Assembly: GCA_956465555.1 (NCBI GenBank)
Contig: OY101129.1
Location: 310,001-374,000, forward strand
Origin: Nitzschia sp. pyKryTriq1
Taxonomy: Eukaryota; Bacillariophyta; Bacillariophyceae; Bacillariales; Bacillariaceae
Direction of reading: 5' to 3'
Length of the DNA: 64,000 nt
The notes beneath the pieces were generated by a model. The model searched no databases and was not told the DNA's origin. It was given only the letters and a program-made list of their open reading frames with translations. This document shows positions 21,550-31,258 of this stretch, piece by piece. The stretch's first letter is position 1. Each line of letters opens with the position of its first letter. Made by a program: the position numbers and the translations under genes.

Positions 21550-24411
21550 ATGCCGTGGTTTTGGGGGAGAAAGTCCAAAGACGACGATGACGACGAAGAA
21601 GAATGGGAATCTGCGTCATCGGAGGACGACGACGAGGAAGAATCGTACTCGTCAGAAGAAGAAGAGCAGCACAGCGGCGACGAGGACGAGGATGAAGCCA
21701 CAGATGAACACGAGGAGGAGGAGGGAGAACCACATTCTGCCGTGGGAGGAGAAGCGGTGGTAGTAGCGTCAAACAACGAGGAGGCCGTCCATGATGGTGA
21801 TGATTCCGGCCCGCCTTCTTCCGACACTCCCTTAGGCATTGGTCAGAATTTGCCAAAAGGGGGGAACACAAACGACGGCCTCGGTGGCGACGACAAAGAG
21901 GGATCGTCGTCTTCTTCGACTTCTAGCAGCATCGATCCTCACGAAAACGTACGAGAGTATCAAGTCGAGCTCAACTTGGTGGAGAACGGCGCACGGTCCC
22001 GCACTACTCGCGACTCTTCACTGCTAGGCAGGTCCAATAGTAAGGGAAGCCGCCACAGTCGATCCAGCTCGGAAGATGATGACGATGATAATGTTTCCAT
22101 GATTGAATCGGATGGGTTGCATTCGGGGGATGAAGGATATTTGGATACAACTTCGGATGAAGGCGATGGGGTATCAAATAGTAGTAGTAGGAGCAGGAGC
22201 GAAGATGACGACTCCTCCTCGCTGGAAGCTGAAAACAATAATGATGAGGCCCCTCCTCGGACAAAGCCCTCGTCGGCAGCCCAGAGTGAGGTGGTGAGAG
22301 TTGAAACTGTAGACGAAAATGAAAGTGAAAGCGACTACGCGGAATCGGAATCAGACGACGAAAAGGGTGACGATGACGAAGAAGAGGAAGGGCCGACATC
22401 ATTCTGGGAGAAGCAATCCTTGTTGGCGTTGGCTGCGGAACATGATCGCGTCGATATTTTAAAAGGTATTCTATCGGATGACGACCAAGATGCTTCTGCC
22501 TTGATGGATTCGGGAATTCCTCCCCTCCACATTGCTATCAGCTTTGGATCTACAAATACAACACAATCGTTGCTGCGCATGGGGGCCGACCCAAGCATTC
22601 GACCCAATGTCTCCGAGGTGAGAAAACAAGCCCAGGAAGCTCCCGAAGGATCGAAATTGGAGATTCCAAACATGGCTCGGTTCGATGGAGTGTCTGCCTG
22701 GGAACTGGCCTTTGGTAACCAGGCGTATGAAGAACACCAGAAAAATCGTTCATCCTGGTCCATGTTCAATAGTTCCACTTCGAGTCTTTCCTTGTCGACT
22801 TCGGCGAATAATATTGGTGCGGCAGACCGCATCATCAAACCGTGTGACATGGCGCCCTCCAAACGAGAAGGGATTCGGCATGCATTTACAGCCGAAGCGC
22901 TCCGATGCATTGGTGGTGATGAGGTTGAACGATTAGAAAAGCTCCTGGACAGTGGTATGCCTGCATCGATCGACATTGGTGGCAAGGACTTGTATGATTG
23001 GGCAGTGCAACTAGGCGGCATGAAATGTGAAGAATTCTTACGACCGAGCGAGGCCGCCAAGCATGGTACTGGTGCGGATCGCATCAGCGGGGAGAATGTG
23101 GAGCAAGAAACGTCTGCTACACCTGTTAGAGACGGCGACGGAAAAGGCTCCAGTACAGCCGAGCACCCTGCCAGCACAGGCAAGGTACTGGACCGTCCCG
23201 GAGGAGAGATGACGGTGTCTGCCTTGATCAATCGTTTGGACGAACTGGAGTCGCTGGCATCAGCTTTATCCACCTGTCTTGACAATTTGGCGGAGGAAGT
23301 TTCCGTGTGTCATGGCCTGTTACTAATGGGCGGAGGGGCCTCTGCCTTGGCCTCCCATGTAAAGTCGCTCAAGAATATGCAGGATCAAAAGCAAACACAG
23401 CTCATGGAAGCGTATGCCGAATTGCAGGAAGTCGCGCAGGAACTCTCCAAATTAGTGACACTATCGGGACCCATTGGTCAAGAAATAGTTGCCATGGCCC
23501 CAACAACCCTGGCACGACAAGATTATTCGCGGACAGAGTCCTTTCGAAATGCACAGGACGGCGGTGAAGGCGATGATGATTCGTCTCACAAGCGTCAACA
23601 GCTCCTTGCGCAGATTGCAGCCAGCGAGAACAAGATTTTGAAACTTCGAGCGTCGATTGCCGATCTATCAGAGGAAAATGCCAAGGAAATGGAGCAGGTC
23701 GAACGTCGAGGGCTCACGGGAGGGATCAATTTGGTCAGGACACTCCGTGAGGAATTGCGAGATTTGGAATTTCAATGGAATGAAACCAAGAACCGCATAG
23801 CGACTTGTCGTGCTCAAATTGGAATGATCCACTCTCGGATACCAAGGAACGAACCTAAAACAGCAAAATCAGTAAAACCTGCTCCTACTTCTGCGGACAC
23901 GGAAGATTCCAAAAGTTCCATACTGGATGATGAGGGGATCGTCATGGTTGGAGGCATAGATGGCAATGAAATTGAAGGGAATGATCTGGGAGAGATGGCA
24001 GAGGATGTTGTCCTTCTACCAGTTACGAATCATTCTGGCGACGAGAGCCACCCAGCCAGACCTTCATCAGCGATTTCGAAGGAGAAAGTGAATGATACAG
24101 CACCCGCCAAAGGCACGGTTGACCGCCCTACTACGAGGCCAGCACTTCCGGGACATGTCGAGATCAAGCGCAAAGAAAACGGTCAAACTCCTCCCTCGGC
24201 TGCCCTACCTACCACGACAGAGTCCCAACGCATTGCCACAGGAGATTCACAGGCTTTGATTGTGCGACCGTCTGGGAAGCGTGGGTATTTCACAGTGGAC
24301 TTGTGGCAAGTACTCCTTCGAATCATTGGCTTCGACCAAGCTGCAAATCGAAGAGGAGCAGAAGTTGCTAAGAAACAAAAAGGATCTACAGCCAATGTGA
24401 TGATCGTGTAG
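21550..24411 (+). CDS. Large acidic protein with ankyrin repeats and coiled coil
   Basis: 953 aa, single exon. The start is MPWFWGRKSK followed by very long Asp/Glu/Ser tracts to about residue 290. Next come ankyrin-like repeats (LLALAAEHDRVDILKGILSD; GIPPLHIAISFGSTNTTQSL; GADPSIRPN; later ALRCIGGDEVERLEKLLDSG). A long helical region from about residue 555 to 770 includes heptad-rich coiled coil (LLAQIAASENKILKLRASIA; VRTLREELRDLEFQWNETKN). The tail ends with GYFTVDLWQVLLRIIGFDQA. No catalytic motif is visible. The arrangement suggests a scaffold protein. The frame is uninterrupted with strong coding composition. I do not recognise a named family. Confidence 0.85.
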   Translation: MPWFWGRKSKDDDDDEEEWESASSEDDDEEESYSSEEEEQHSGDEDEDEATDEHEEEEGEPHSAVGGEAVVVASNNEEAVHDGDDSGPPSSDTPLGIGQNLPKGGNTNDGLGGDDKEGSSSSSTSSSIDPHENVREYQVELNLVENGARSRTTRDSSLLGRSNSKGSRHSRSSSEDDDDDNVSMIESDGLHSGDEGYLDTTSDEGDGVSNSSSRSRSEDDDSSSLEAENNNDEAPPRTKPSSAAQSEVVRVETVDENESESDYAESESDDEKGDDDEEEEGPTSFWEKQSLLALAAEHDRVDILKGILSDDDQDASALMDSGIPPLHIAISFGSTNTTQSLLRMGADPSIRPNVSEVRKQAQEAPEGSKLEIPNMARFDGVSAWELAFGNQAYEEHQKNRSSWSMFNSSTSSLSLSTSANNIGAADRIIKPCDMAPSKREGIRHAFTAEALRCIGGDEVERLEKLLDSGMPASIDIGGKDLYDWAVQLGGMKCEEFLRPSEAAKHGTGADRISGENVEQETSATPVRDGDGKGSSTAEHPASTGKVLDRPGGEMTVSALINRLDELESLASALSTCLDNLAEEVSVCHGLLLMGGGASALASHVKSLKNMQDQKQTQLMEAYAELQEVAQELSKLVTLSGPIGQEIVAMAPTTLARQDYSRTESFRNAQDGGEGDDDSSHKRQQLLAQIAASENKILKLRASIADLSEENAKEMEQVERRGLTGGINLVRTLREELRDLEFQWNETKNRIATCRAQIGMIHSRIPRNEPKTAKSVKPAPTSADTEDSKSSILDDEGIVMVGGIDGNEIEGNDLGEMAEDVVLLPVTNHSGDESHPARPSSAISKEKVNDTAPAKGTVDRPTTRPALPGHVEIKRKENGQTPPSAALPTTTESQRIATGDSQALIVRPSGKRGYFTVDLWQVLLRIIGFDQAANRRGAEVAKKQKGSTANVMIV

Positions 24412-24462
24412 TCTAATTAAAGTCGATAGGTTGGGAACAATTTTAGTCATTTGTCAGCATCA

Positions 24463-25137
24463 CTAGTTTAGCGGCTGTTCAAGAATGAAGAGGCTGGGGG
24501 TTTCCATAATTCGTACGAGTTTTTCATTCCCATCTTCATCTTGAACCTTGCCCACAAATCGAACCTTCCAGACCCCTCCTCCACCGGCCTGTTTTTGAGA
24601 GAACACGTTGCCAAAGAGGGAAAAATTGGTCTCTAGAAAGGATACTTTGATGGAGGAAGCGTTTTTGATTTCTCGTTTTGCTTGAAGGGCAATCATGAGA
24701 GGCCCGAAAGTGACACGATTGTAAAATATTTGATCATTTTCAAAAAATTGTGTCACCTTGCCCACCACATTTCCAAACACGCGACCCGAAGAAGCGCCAG
24801 GGGCAGCACTGTAGACCAGTCGGTGCTCTCCCTCCAGTGGATATTTTGCTGGATTGGGATCCGAGAATGGAACGATCTTTTCAGCCAATGCCTCCAACAA
24901 TTCCCGATCTTCCTCACTCGCCAGAGATCCAACCTGGCCAACCTCTTTCGCTTTATTCAGTAACTCTTGGACCAGCTCATTTCTTCGTACTTGGGATCGT
25001 TTATTGTTGTTTAAATTCAGTGGGTTCGACGACAAGAACGGAATGTTCTCCAGAAGACTTGTTGCCGGTGAAACGACGCGTCGATCCGTCTGTTGTTGAA
25101 GATTGAACACCAGGAGGAGATTGCTTATTGCCTTCAT
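24463..25137 (-). CDS. PAP/fibrillin-family (plastid lipid-associated) protein
   Basis: 224 aa, single exon. Fibrillins are lipocalin-like plastid proteins that bind lipids or quinones at plastoglobules and thylakoids. The family core is clear: ELVQELLNKAKEVGQVGSLA (N-terminal helices), YPLEGEHRLVYSAAPGASSG (start of the barrel), FGNVVGKVTQFFENDQIFYN, SIKVSFLETNFSLFGN, GGGVWKVRFVGKVQDEDGNE and the conserved end RIMETPSLFILEQ. The first ~30 residues (MKAISNLLLVFNLQQQ) are a weak signal peptide with no clear ASAFAP site. It is tail-to-tail with the ankyrin gene (51 bases between stops) and head-to-head with the ferredoxin-like gene. The subgroup cannot be fixed by eye. Confidence 0.82.
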   Translation of the reverse strand: MKAISNLLLVFNLQQQTDRRVVSPATSLLENIPFLSSNPLNLNNNKRSQVRRNELVQELLNKAKEVGQVGSLASEEDRELLEALAEKIVPFSDPNPAKYPLEGEHRLVYSAAPGASSGRVFGNVVGKVTQFFENDQIFYNRVTFGPLMIALQAKREIKNASSIKVSFLETNFSLFGNVFSQKQAGGGGVWKVRFVGKVQDEDGNEKLVRIMETPSLFILEQPLN

Positions 25138-25692
25138 GATGGTAGTAGTGTGAAATGAACGGGGACCTTGGACAAATACGAATAATTGGCTATCTTTGCC
25201 AACGGACTTATGTAGATTAATGAAGATGTCGGTTTAATACCGGCACCAGTACCTGGTACAAGTTCAAGTGCATACTGGTACTGTACCGGTAGTCTTGTTC
25301 TTCATCAAAACGACGACAGCTTTACAGCTTGCTGTCGTCATTGCGTCGGTGGCAGTTTTGGGGACGGAAGCAACAACAACACTAAACAGCTAAACTCGCT
25401 CTTTGTTCTATGTATCTCGTGCGTGACGTACAAAGCGAGCCACGTCACACAAGACTAAAAAAAACGTGATTGAATTTGAAATGACGTGGTTTCGCAAACG
25501 TCGAAAGGTGTTCTGCCAAAAATAAAAATACGTGCGAGAAAATACAAACATCGACCATGCTAGCACCTACTACCTACTACTCTCTACGATTAGTAGTACA
25601 GGGGCCGAGAGCGACCGAAGAAGGCACAACAACCACTCCACGTGTGTTATATTTCTGCCTTCTCGAAGATCAATCAAGCTAAAGACGAAGAG
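25138..25692. promoter_or_regulatory. Shared promoter region, fibrillin and ferredoxin-like genes
   Basis: 555 bases between divergent starts of two plastid-type genes, so regulation may be shared. It carries a cluster of CCAGTACCTGGTAC / TACTGGTACTGTACCGGTA palindromes at about 25237-25295 and TGACGT-type (bZIP-like) words near 25425 (CGTGACGTAC) and 25483 (ATGACGTGG). Confidence 0.4.
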
Positions 25693-26166
25693 ATGCATCG
25701 TTTTTCCATATTTCTGGCGTTGGCCATAATGATTTTGGCACTGTCAACCCATTCCACGGAAGGATTTGTTGGCATCCAGCATCCCAGCTCTTTTTCTGGA
25801 AGGCTGATCGAACGCGCGTCGTCGTCGACATTGCAGATGACTGTGCTCACCTATGGAGCCAAGAAGAAGAACTTCAAACCAGGAACACCACTCTCCACCG
25901 CAGTTCAACAGCTGGGTGTGAAACCCAGGTACTCCTGCAAAAAGTAAGTTTTTTGACTTCATAATTTCGTCGAAATAGTGATTTCTTCTTGGTGATAGCT
26001 TTTTAAAATTATTTGTTTCTAATAACCTGGACAATGAATCAGGGGAGACTGTGCTACTTGCGAAATATTCCTTGCAGGACGCTTGACAAAGCCTTGCGTT
26101 GCTAAAGTTCCTCCTGAACCCAAACTGAAATCACTACAAGAAAAAGGGCTCGAAATCCGAATGTAG
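25693..26166 (+). CDS. Small plastid-type 2Fe-2S ferredoxin-like protein
   Basis: Two exons, 25693-25943 and 26043-26166 (124 aa), GT-AG intron splitting the cluster motif. The ATG chosen begins a signal peptide (HRFSIFLALAIMILALSTHS) followed by TEGFVGIQ, an ASAFAP-like cleavage site with Phe at +1, then a Ser-rich transit region, so plastid import is likely. The mature part is a short beta-grasp ferredoxin: FKPGTPLSTAVQQLG, then CKKGDCATC (C-x4-C-x2-C) and a fourth Cys in TKPCVAKVP only ~12 residues later, closer than in photosynthetic ferredoxin. It therefore resembles the small ferredoxin-like subunits (e.g. NDH/cyclic-flow-associated type) more than PetF. Without the intron removed the product lacks the cluster. 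Confidence 0.88.
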
Positions 26167-26452
26167 TAGAACAAATAAGCAAATATTCTAGTTTCCACGA
26201 AAGACAGCAGCTTGCCAGATCGTCAAACTTTGTTCTTCTGATGCGTTTTAAACTATATTAGTAGTGCCTTTTGAGTTTGGAAGAGCCAGTCTATGCGTTA
26301 CAATCGAGTGCGGTATGGTGGTTGTGGTGGATTCTCAAGTATTCCTTTCAAGTAGCACTGAACCGCGAAGTATAATTTTCGGAAAATGCTACCAGATGAT
26401 AGTACGTGGACTTGCGACAACTTCAGAAGAACAAGTTCCATGCAAAAGCGAA

Positions 26453-28137
26453 TTATTTCTTCCTTGTAATGACTGCGTGGGTCAACCGCACCAAGGAATC
26501 TCTTGCCTCTGACTGTGGGAGACGAAGGATAGCGTCCACCGCTCTCTAAAAATTTGAAAGAGAAAGCATCGTTAGAAAAAGTGGTGAATTGCCTCCAGAA
26601 AGATAAAAGGCTAGTCCAAACGTACCTGTGCATGGAATAGCGCGAGTGCCTTTGCTTTATCCATGGCGGTGTCGCTCTTATATAGTGCTTCTAGGGCAGT
26701 CTGCTTGTCGCCCTTCTTCTTGAATCTTCGCATCACTAGCGGTCGTAGATGAGGATACTCTTGTGCTGCGTACAAGATTGGGGCAGTACTTAGACCGAGG
26801 TCCATATCTGCCAGGGCTGGTTTTCCAAGGACGCTAGCCGCCGCAGTAAAGTCAAGGATGTCATCTTGGATCTGGTATGCCAAACCGAGATGAAATCCGA
26901 ACTCTTCACACGCCGTTGCAACCGTCGAGCCGTAGGCATGTCCACCGAGCAGTGCCGTCGACCGACAAGCATAGCAAATGAGTGATGCTGTCTTGTAGTA
27001 TGATTTTCGAAGATATGATTCCATTTCAAGGTATGACTCAGGTGGGCTTTTCAGTTGCATGATTTCACCAGCGACGAGTGATTCAAGGGCGGTAGCCATG
27101 ATTTGTACAACTGCGGTATTCTCGAGTCGCGCCAAGAGAACGGACGCTCTCGCCAATAAGTAATCACCGGCCAAGACAGCAACCTTGTTTGAGTAGAGCT
27201 TGTGGACAGCTTCGCCACCCCGCCTCGTCTCGGCTTCGTCCAAAACGTCATCGTGAATCAAAGATGCAACGTGAATCATCTCAACGATTTGACCCAGCTG
27301 CGCCTGTCGCCTCCACGCCTCCGAACCTTGGTGGTTTTCAGCATTTATTTCCACTTTGGACGCCCCACTCCATTGCCAACCTGCAACCCCACCAATCTTC
27401 TCAAAGTGTGAAGCATCATGTCCGTTCAAAGCCTCATTGGAGAAAGACTCTCCGTCGTCTGCGATGATCTGTTCCGGAGTCGATGCAGCTACTGCTTTCG
27501 CAACCAGTTGCACGATGGTTGGTCGGAACCTCTTGCCATGTCGCTTTTCAAAGAAGTGCTTTGCTGCCATAGATAAGATAGGCTGGTCAGATGAAACGAG
27601 TTCCTTGATCGAATCAGAGAATGGCTGCAGTTCCTTTTCCACCATTTTGAATGGATCGGGAAGAGTCTCGATTTTGGTTTTCCCACCGCACCCCACGAAG
27701 GATGAGATTTGAAGACCCGCAAGTGAATCCTCTTTTTCGTTCTTGAGTACAGATCCATCTCTCAACGCGTTTCCGCTTGTAGTCGGCGGGATCTCTCCCC
27801 CCTCTTCCTCGGTCAACATCTGGAACAGTTCGTAGCTAGGTGTCAGCTTCATCGTAGTGTCCGAGTGACTGAGGGCCTCGGCTTCAGCCGACACTACCAC
27901 GGGATTGGGGCGAAATTTTGTAGCTTTTGTTTGGTCATCGGCTACAGCCGACATGGTTAATCTAGTCGGCACCGTCTGGAGAGAATGCAAGGAGATGGGC
28001 TGGACTCGATGCGAGTTCGTCACAAAGGCGTCGGCGGAACCCATAAGGAGCACAGCAGCAGTACTCAACAACCCAGCGGCTGTCACACGGTGGCGCCGGG
28101 ATGCCACCTTTCGTTCCATTCGAAGTTGATTCGACAT
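26453..28137 (-). CDS. SPS: Long-chain (solanesyl-type) prenyl diphosphate synthase, plastid-type
   Basis: Condenses IPP units to make the side chain of plastoquinone or ubiquinone. Two exons: 26626-28137 and 26453-26545 (534 aa). An unspliced reading would stop five codons after the donor; splicing CAG|GTACGT to TTTTAG restores the family C-terminus AVDAILRLPQSEARDSLVRL and ...HAVITRKK. Both Asp-rich motifs are present (LIHDDVLDEAETRRGG; YQIQDDILDF), as are KRFRPTIVQL and GKPALADMDLGLSTAPILYA. The N-terminus is a signal peptide ending GSADAFVTNS, an ASAFAP-like site, so it should act in the plastid. About 150 residues of linker precede the catalytic domain. It converges on the ferredoxin-like gene, 286 bases away. 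Confidence 0.94.
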
Positions 28138-29655
28138 AATTGTTTATAGCACTGTCTGTGATGACTGAAAAGCAAATAAAACACCCAGTCGTTGTTAGGC
28201 AAGGCTCGGTTTTCGAAAGATGTTGGGTATTTATTTGTGGTCAGATTTGAGTTTGTGTCAGCTTACCTTGCTATCCTTTTTGCAATCGGCGAAGCGTCGT
28301 TATATTCACGATCGACACTACTGAACTTCTTGTCAACAACAACTCGGCCACGATGGCATAGAACAAACTCACTGAATTCGAAGCAAGCTGCCGAGTTGGG
28401 TTTTCTTCCCTGACAAGGATCTGCCGTCGTCAGCCGTGGGAGCACCAACCGACCAGCGTTGAGAAGGGTGAGATGAGGCAGCGACGATGCATGAGAGGGC
28501 GGCTGGACGATGGCGCCACCCCGCCTCGCTGAGATGGGCGGGAAGTACGTGTTCTTTCAGTTTTTGGACCCTCGACATCAACACGTGGCGACGAGCTAAA
28601 CTTATATTTATTTAGCATATAAATTATCAAATTGACGTCATATTTCCCTCTGTCGTATGTAGTTCTGTTCGTCCAAATTCGACTCGTTGGACTTCATTTT
28701 TGGTTGTGTCGGTCGTGATGATGCGACCGCGTCATCACAGACGAAACGCCGCGCGGGACGCGGGGGCGAAACGGTGGGACAACAAAATTCTCCACCAGCA
28801 GGTGCTGTTGTCGTTCGCGCCATTATCCCAGCATTGTTGCATTATTGCCGCAGCCATCTGCCATCAGCAGAACTTCTTTCTGTGGGACCCAGCATTGGAC
28901 GGAAACCTCAATGATGCTTCTTCGATCTTAAAACGCCGTTTTGACCTGCGTTCGAGGAGCCCGTCGGCCCGAAGTTTCTCACACAGCAGCGTGTAGGCTT
29001 GATGATGATTTTAATGCCCTGCTGTTCTTCTTGGAGCATCATTCAGACAACAACGAAACAGGAGGGGTGTTTTTGGCAGGAGGTTCAGAACTGAACATCA
29101 TGCCACCGGTACATCGAAGTAACGTCGAAACTTTTCAGTAGGTCATCATCGAGGAGGACAAACAAGTACCTGTAGTATCAACTTACTAGCAGCAAACTTT
29201 ACTAGTCGTACTAGTACCACGACACCTATCTAGACTAGTAGTACTAGTACTAGCTACTATTAGTATGCGCCATTGAATTATTGCATCCCTCGTGTTGTTG
29301 TTCTTGTGGGATACTCGTAGTAGGATACTTGTCCTACTGCATCTTGTGATATTCATGACGGCATCCTATACCTGCTGGGAGTACATGGTTCTTCTGTTGT
29401 GTCACCCCCACCCTCCCTTCTGCTGGCTCGTCTAGTACTACTTCTTCTTGTTCTACTACTAGTAGAGCCTATAGAGGACTGGAGAAAGAAGCAGTATTCA
29501 TACTTCTGCTGGTCGTCTCTTCTAGAGTAGAGTAGTCAGTCTATCTCTGCTCTACGAAGTAGTACACCAGCTACATGTTATGCTTTACCTGGCTGCTGGT
29601 ACCAGCACCAGTACGTCCTCGTACTAGCCGCATCGTGGTGGTGCATCGTCGTCCT
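28138..29655. other. Gene-poor region, left part
   Basis: 1.5 kb upstream of the prenyl synthase with no supported gene. The GC-rich patch at 28730-28800 opens short frames on both strands but shows no start context or family motif. From about 29160 to 29560 the DNA is a maze of CTAGTACTAG-type palindromes and TACT repeats. Confidence 0.5.
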
Positions 29656-29807
29656 CTACTACTACAATTTGCTAAACAATTGATTTTTGCGATTGCCGAT
29701 CTGCACGCGAGGGGTGCATCAGATAACCACACACTACGGTGCATGGAGGCGCTCTCTGCAGCTAAATTTCTCGAACATTTCATTTGTTTAGCAAATTGTA
29801 GTAGTAG
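29656..29807. mobile_element. Candidate MITE or long hairpin (24-bp perfect terminal inverted repeats)
   Basis: A perfect 24-base inverted repeat, CTACTACTACAATTTGCTAA plus ACAA (29656-29679) and its exact complement (29784-29807), encloses 104 bases with no coding potential. Size and structure fit a non-autonomous DNA transposon (MITE). The target duplication is not clear: the TACTAC stretch at the edges makes it ambiguous. A hairpin-encoding RNA gene is the alternative. Confidence 0.5.
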
Positions 29808-31258
29808 TATTACACATGATACTATTTCAGCGGTCGTCAAGGGTAGGTAGTAGTACTACCTGGTAGTCTACTGGCGCAAGAAACTCGAGACGACGGGGAT
29901 GCTGATGGACGACCGAAGAATGTTGTTGTTGAACGACCACCGATAGTGTACGTACTTCTGGTGCCGGTAGCAGGATGGTACTACTAGTGTTAACAACAAC
30001 AACTTAGTAGGTCGTCGTCCTCGAACTCGGAATCGGTGGACCGACCCGACCTTGGACTGAAAAGTAGAAACGAAACCGAAGCAACCGAAGAAGGTACGAG
30101 CAACGTAAGCCGGGCAACGTAACAAACTCGGGTTACGTCACGACATGGCGAATTTGTTCGTTAAATAGAAATATCGTAGAGTTCGAATCTCGTCGTTAAG
30201 GTCGCGAATTGGTTAAGTATTTTCAATGACGAGCCCATTGTTGTATATGGGCATCTGCGCTTCCTCGCCTGCTGGTGGAGGAGGAGGGCAACGTGGTCAC
30301 AAAACCAGCAAACAGATTGAGCCATCACTCTTCTTCGAAGTGCAAAACCCGACAACGTCGCCCTTCTCATGGTGATGATGTATGCACGGCTAAGTCTCTG
30401 CTGCTAAAATTACCGCATATTATTATTATTGTTACAACTCAAATCAGATCAGAAAGCGAGGATCAAGAACACAATCGTCCAACCTTGTTTTGACCATCGA
30501 GTAGATACGTGCACTATCCTTTTCTCTGCGCCAACGTTGACCCCCTTCCATCTCTCCACCCGTACATCGTGAAAGCAAATCTCGGCGAAGCATAGATCGG
30601 GAACACCAGGAAAATGACCAAGACATCCGCCATCGGCCAGTCCAATAGGGAGAAGAAGCGAATTCGGATACGACAACAACTGCATCGTATGAATGTTGAC
30701 CACAGAGACTTTCGAAGACTTTGTGCTGATCACATCCGAGCCATTCGGTATCTACGGCTTCGCAACCAAGAAGTTGCCATGCTACGTGTGCTTTCGCGCC
30801 TGCAGCACTGTTTGCAATCAAGAATGGGGCCAATTTCACAGCAGAACCTGCAACAGCAGCCACAACAGCGGGGACGAACGAATACCAACATCAAACTGGT
30901 AGAGTGGGATAAACCAAGAGACTGATCTACGCGAAGACAATGATCGAGCAATGACTTACTATAGGGTTATTCTGATATGATCGGACATGCCCATTACACC
31001 CATCACTGATAGGTTCCTTCCTATGAATGGATCCAATTATGTAATCAGATTCAATAGAGCTATGATTGTTGACAAAGTGAGCCTTCTTGCGTACTCTTGC
31101 GTACTTGTAGATACCTGTATGTTTCTGTAGACGAAGCGATCTTCTCGGATGCCGATCAGCTTTTGTGATCTCCGGCTCAAGTCCTTTCAATGCCGTCCCT
31201 GCATTCCGACGTACATGACTCACACATGGTTTACATATGGACCTGTTCAGCTGCCTTT
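29808..31258. other. Gene-poor region, right part
   Basis: 1.45 kb with no supported gene. Overlapping open frames at 30444-30925 on both strands have no recognisable domain and inconsistent start contexts. A TTCGAATC word near 30181 resembles a tRNA T-loop but has no matching acceptor stem. The end is the 3' UTR side of the Twinkle-like gene. Confidence 0.45.

Noticed and set aside
22335-23285. 316-residue minus-strand frame
   Set aside because: Antisense shadow of the acidic ankyrin protein.
28687-29000. GC-rich open frames
   Set aside because: Frames are short, on both strands and lack any motif; composition explains them.
30139-30200. tRNA-like A-box and TTCGAATC
   Set aside because: Only a 3-base T stem and no matching acceptor stem, so not a tRNA.
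30444-30925. Overlapping frames on both strands
   Set aside because: Mutual shadows with no domain or consistent start.
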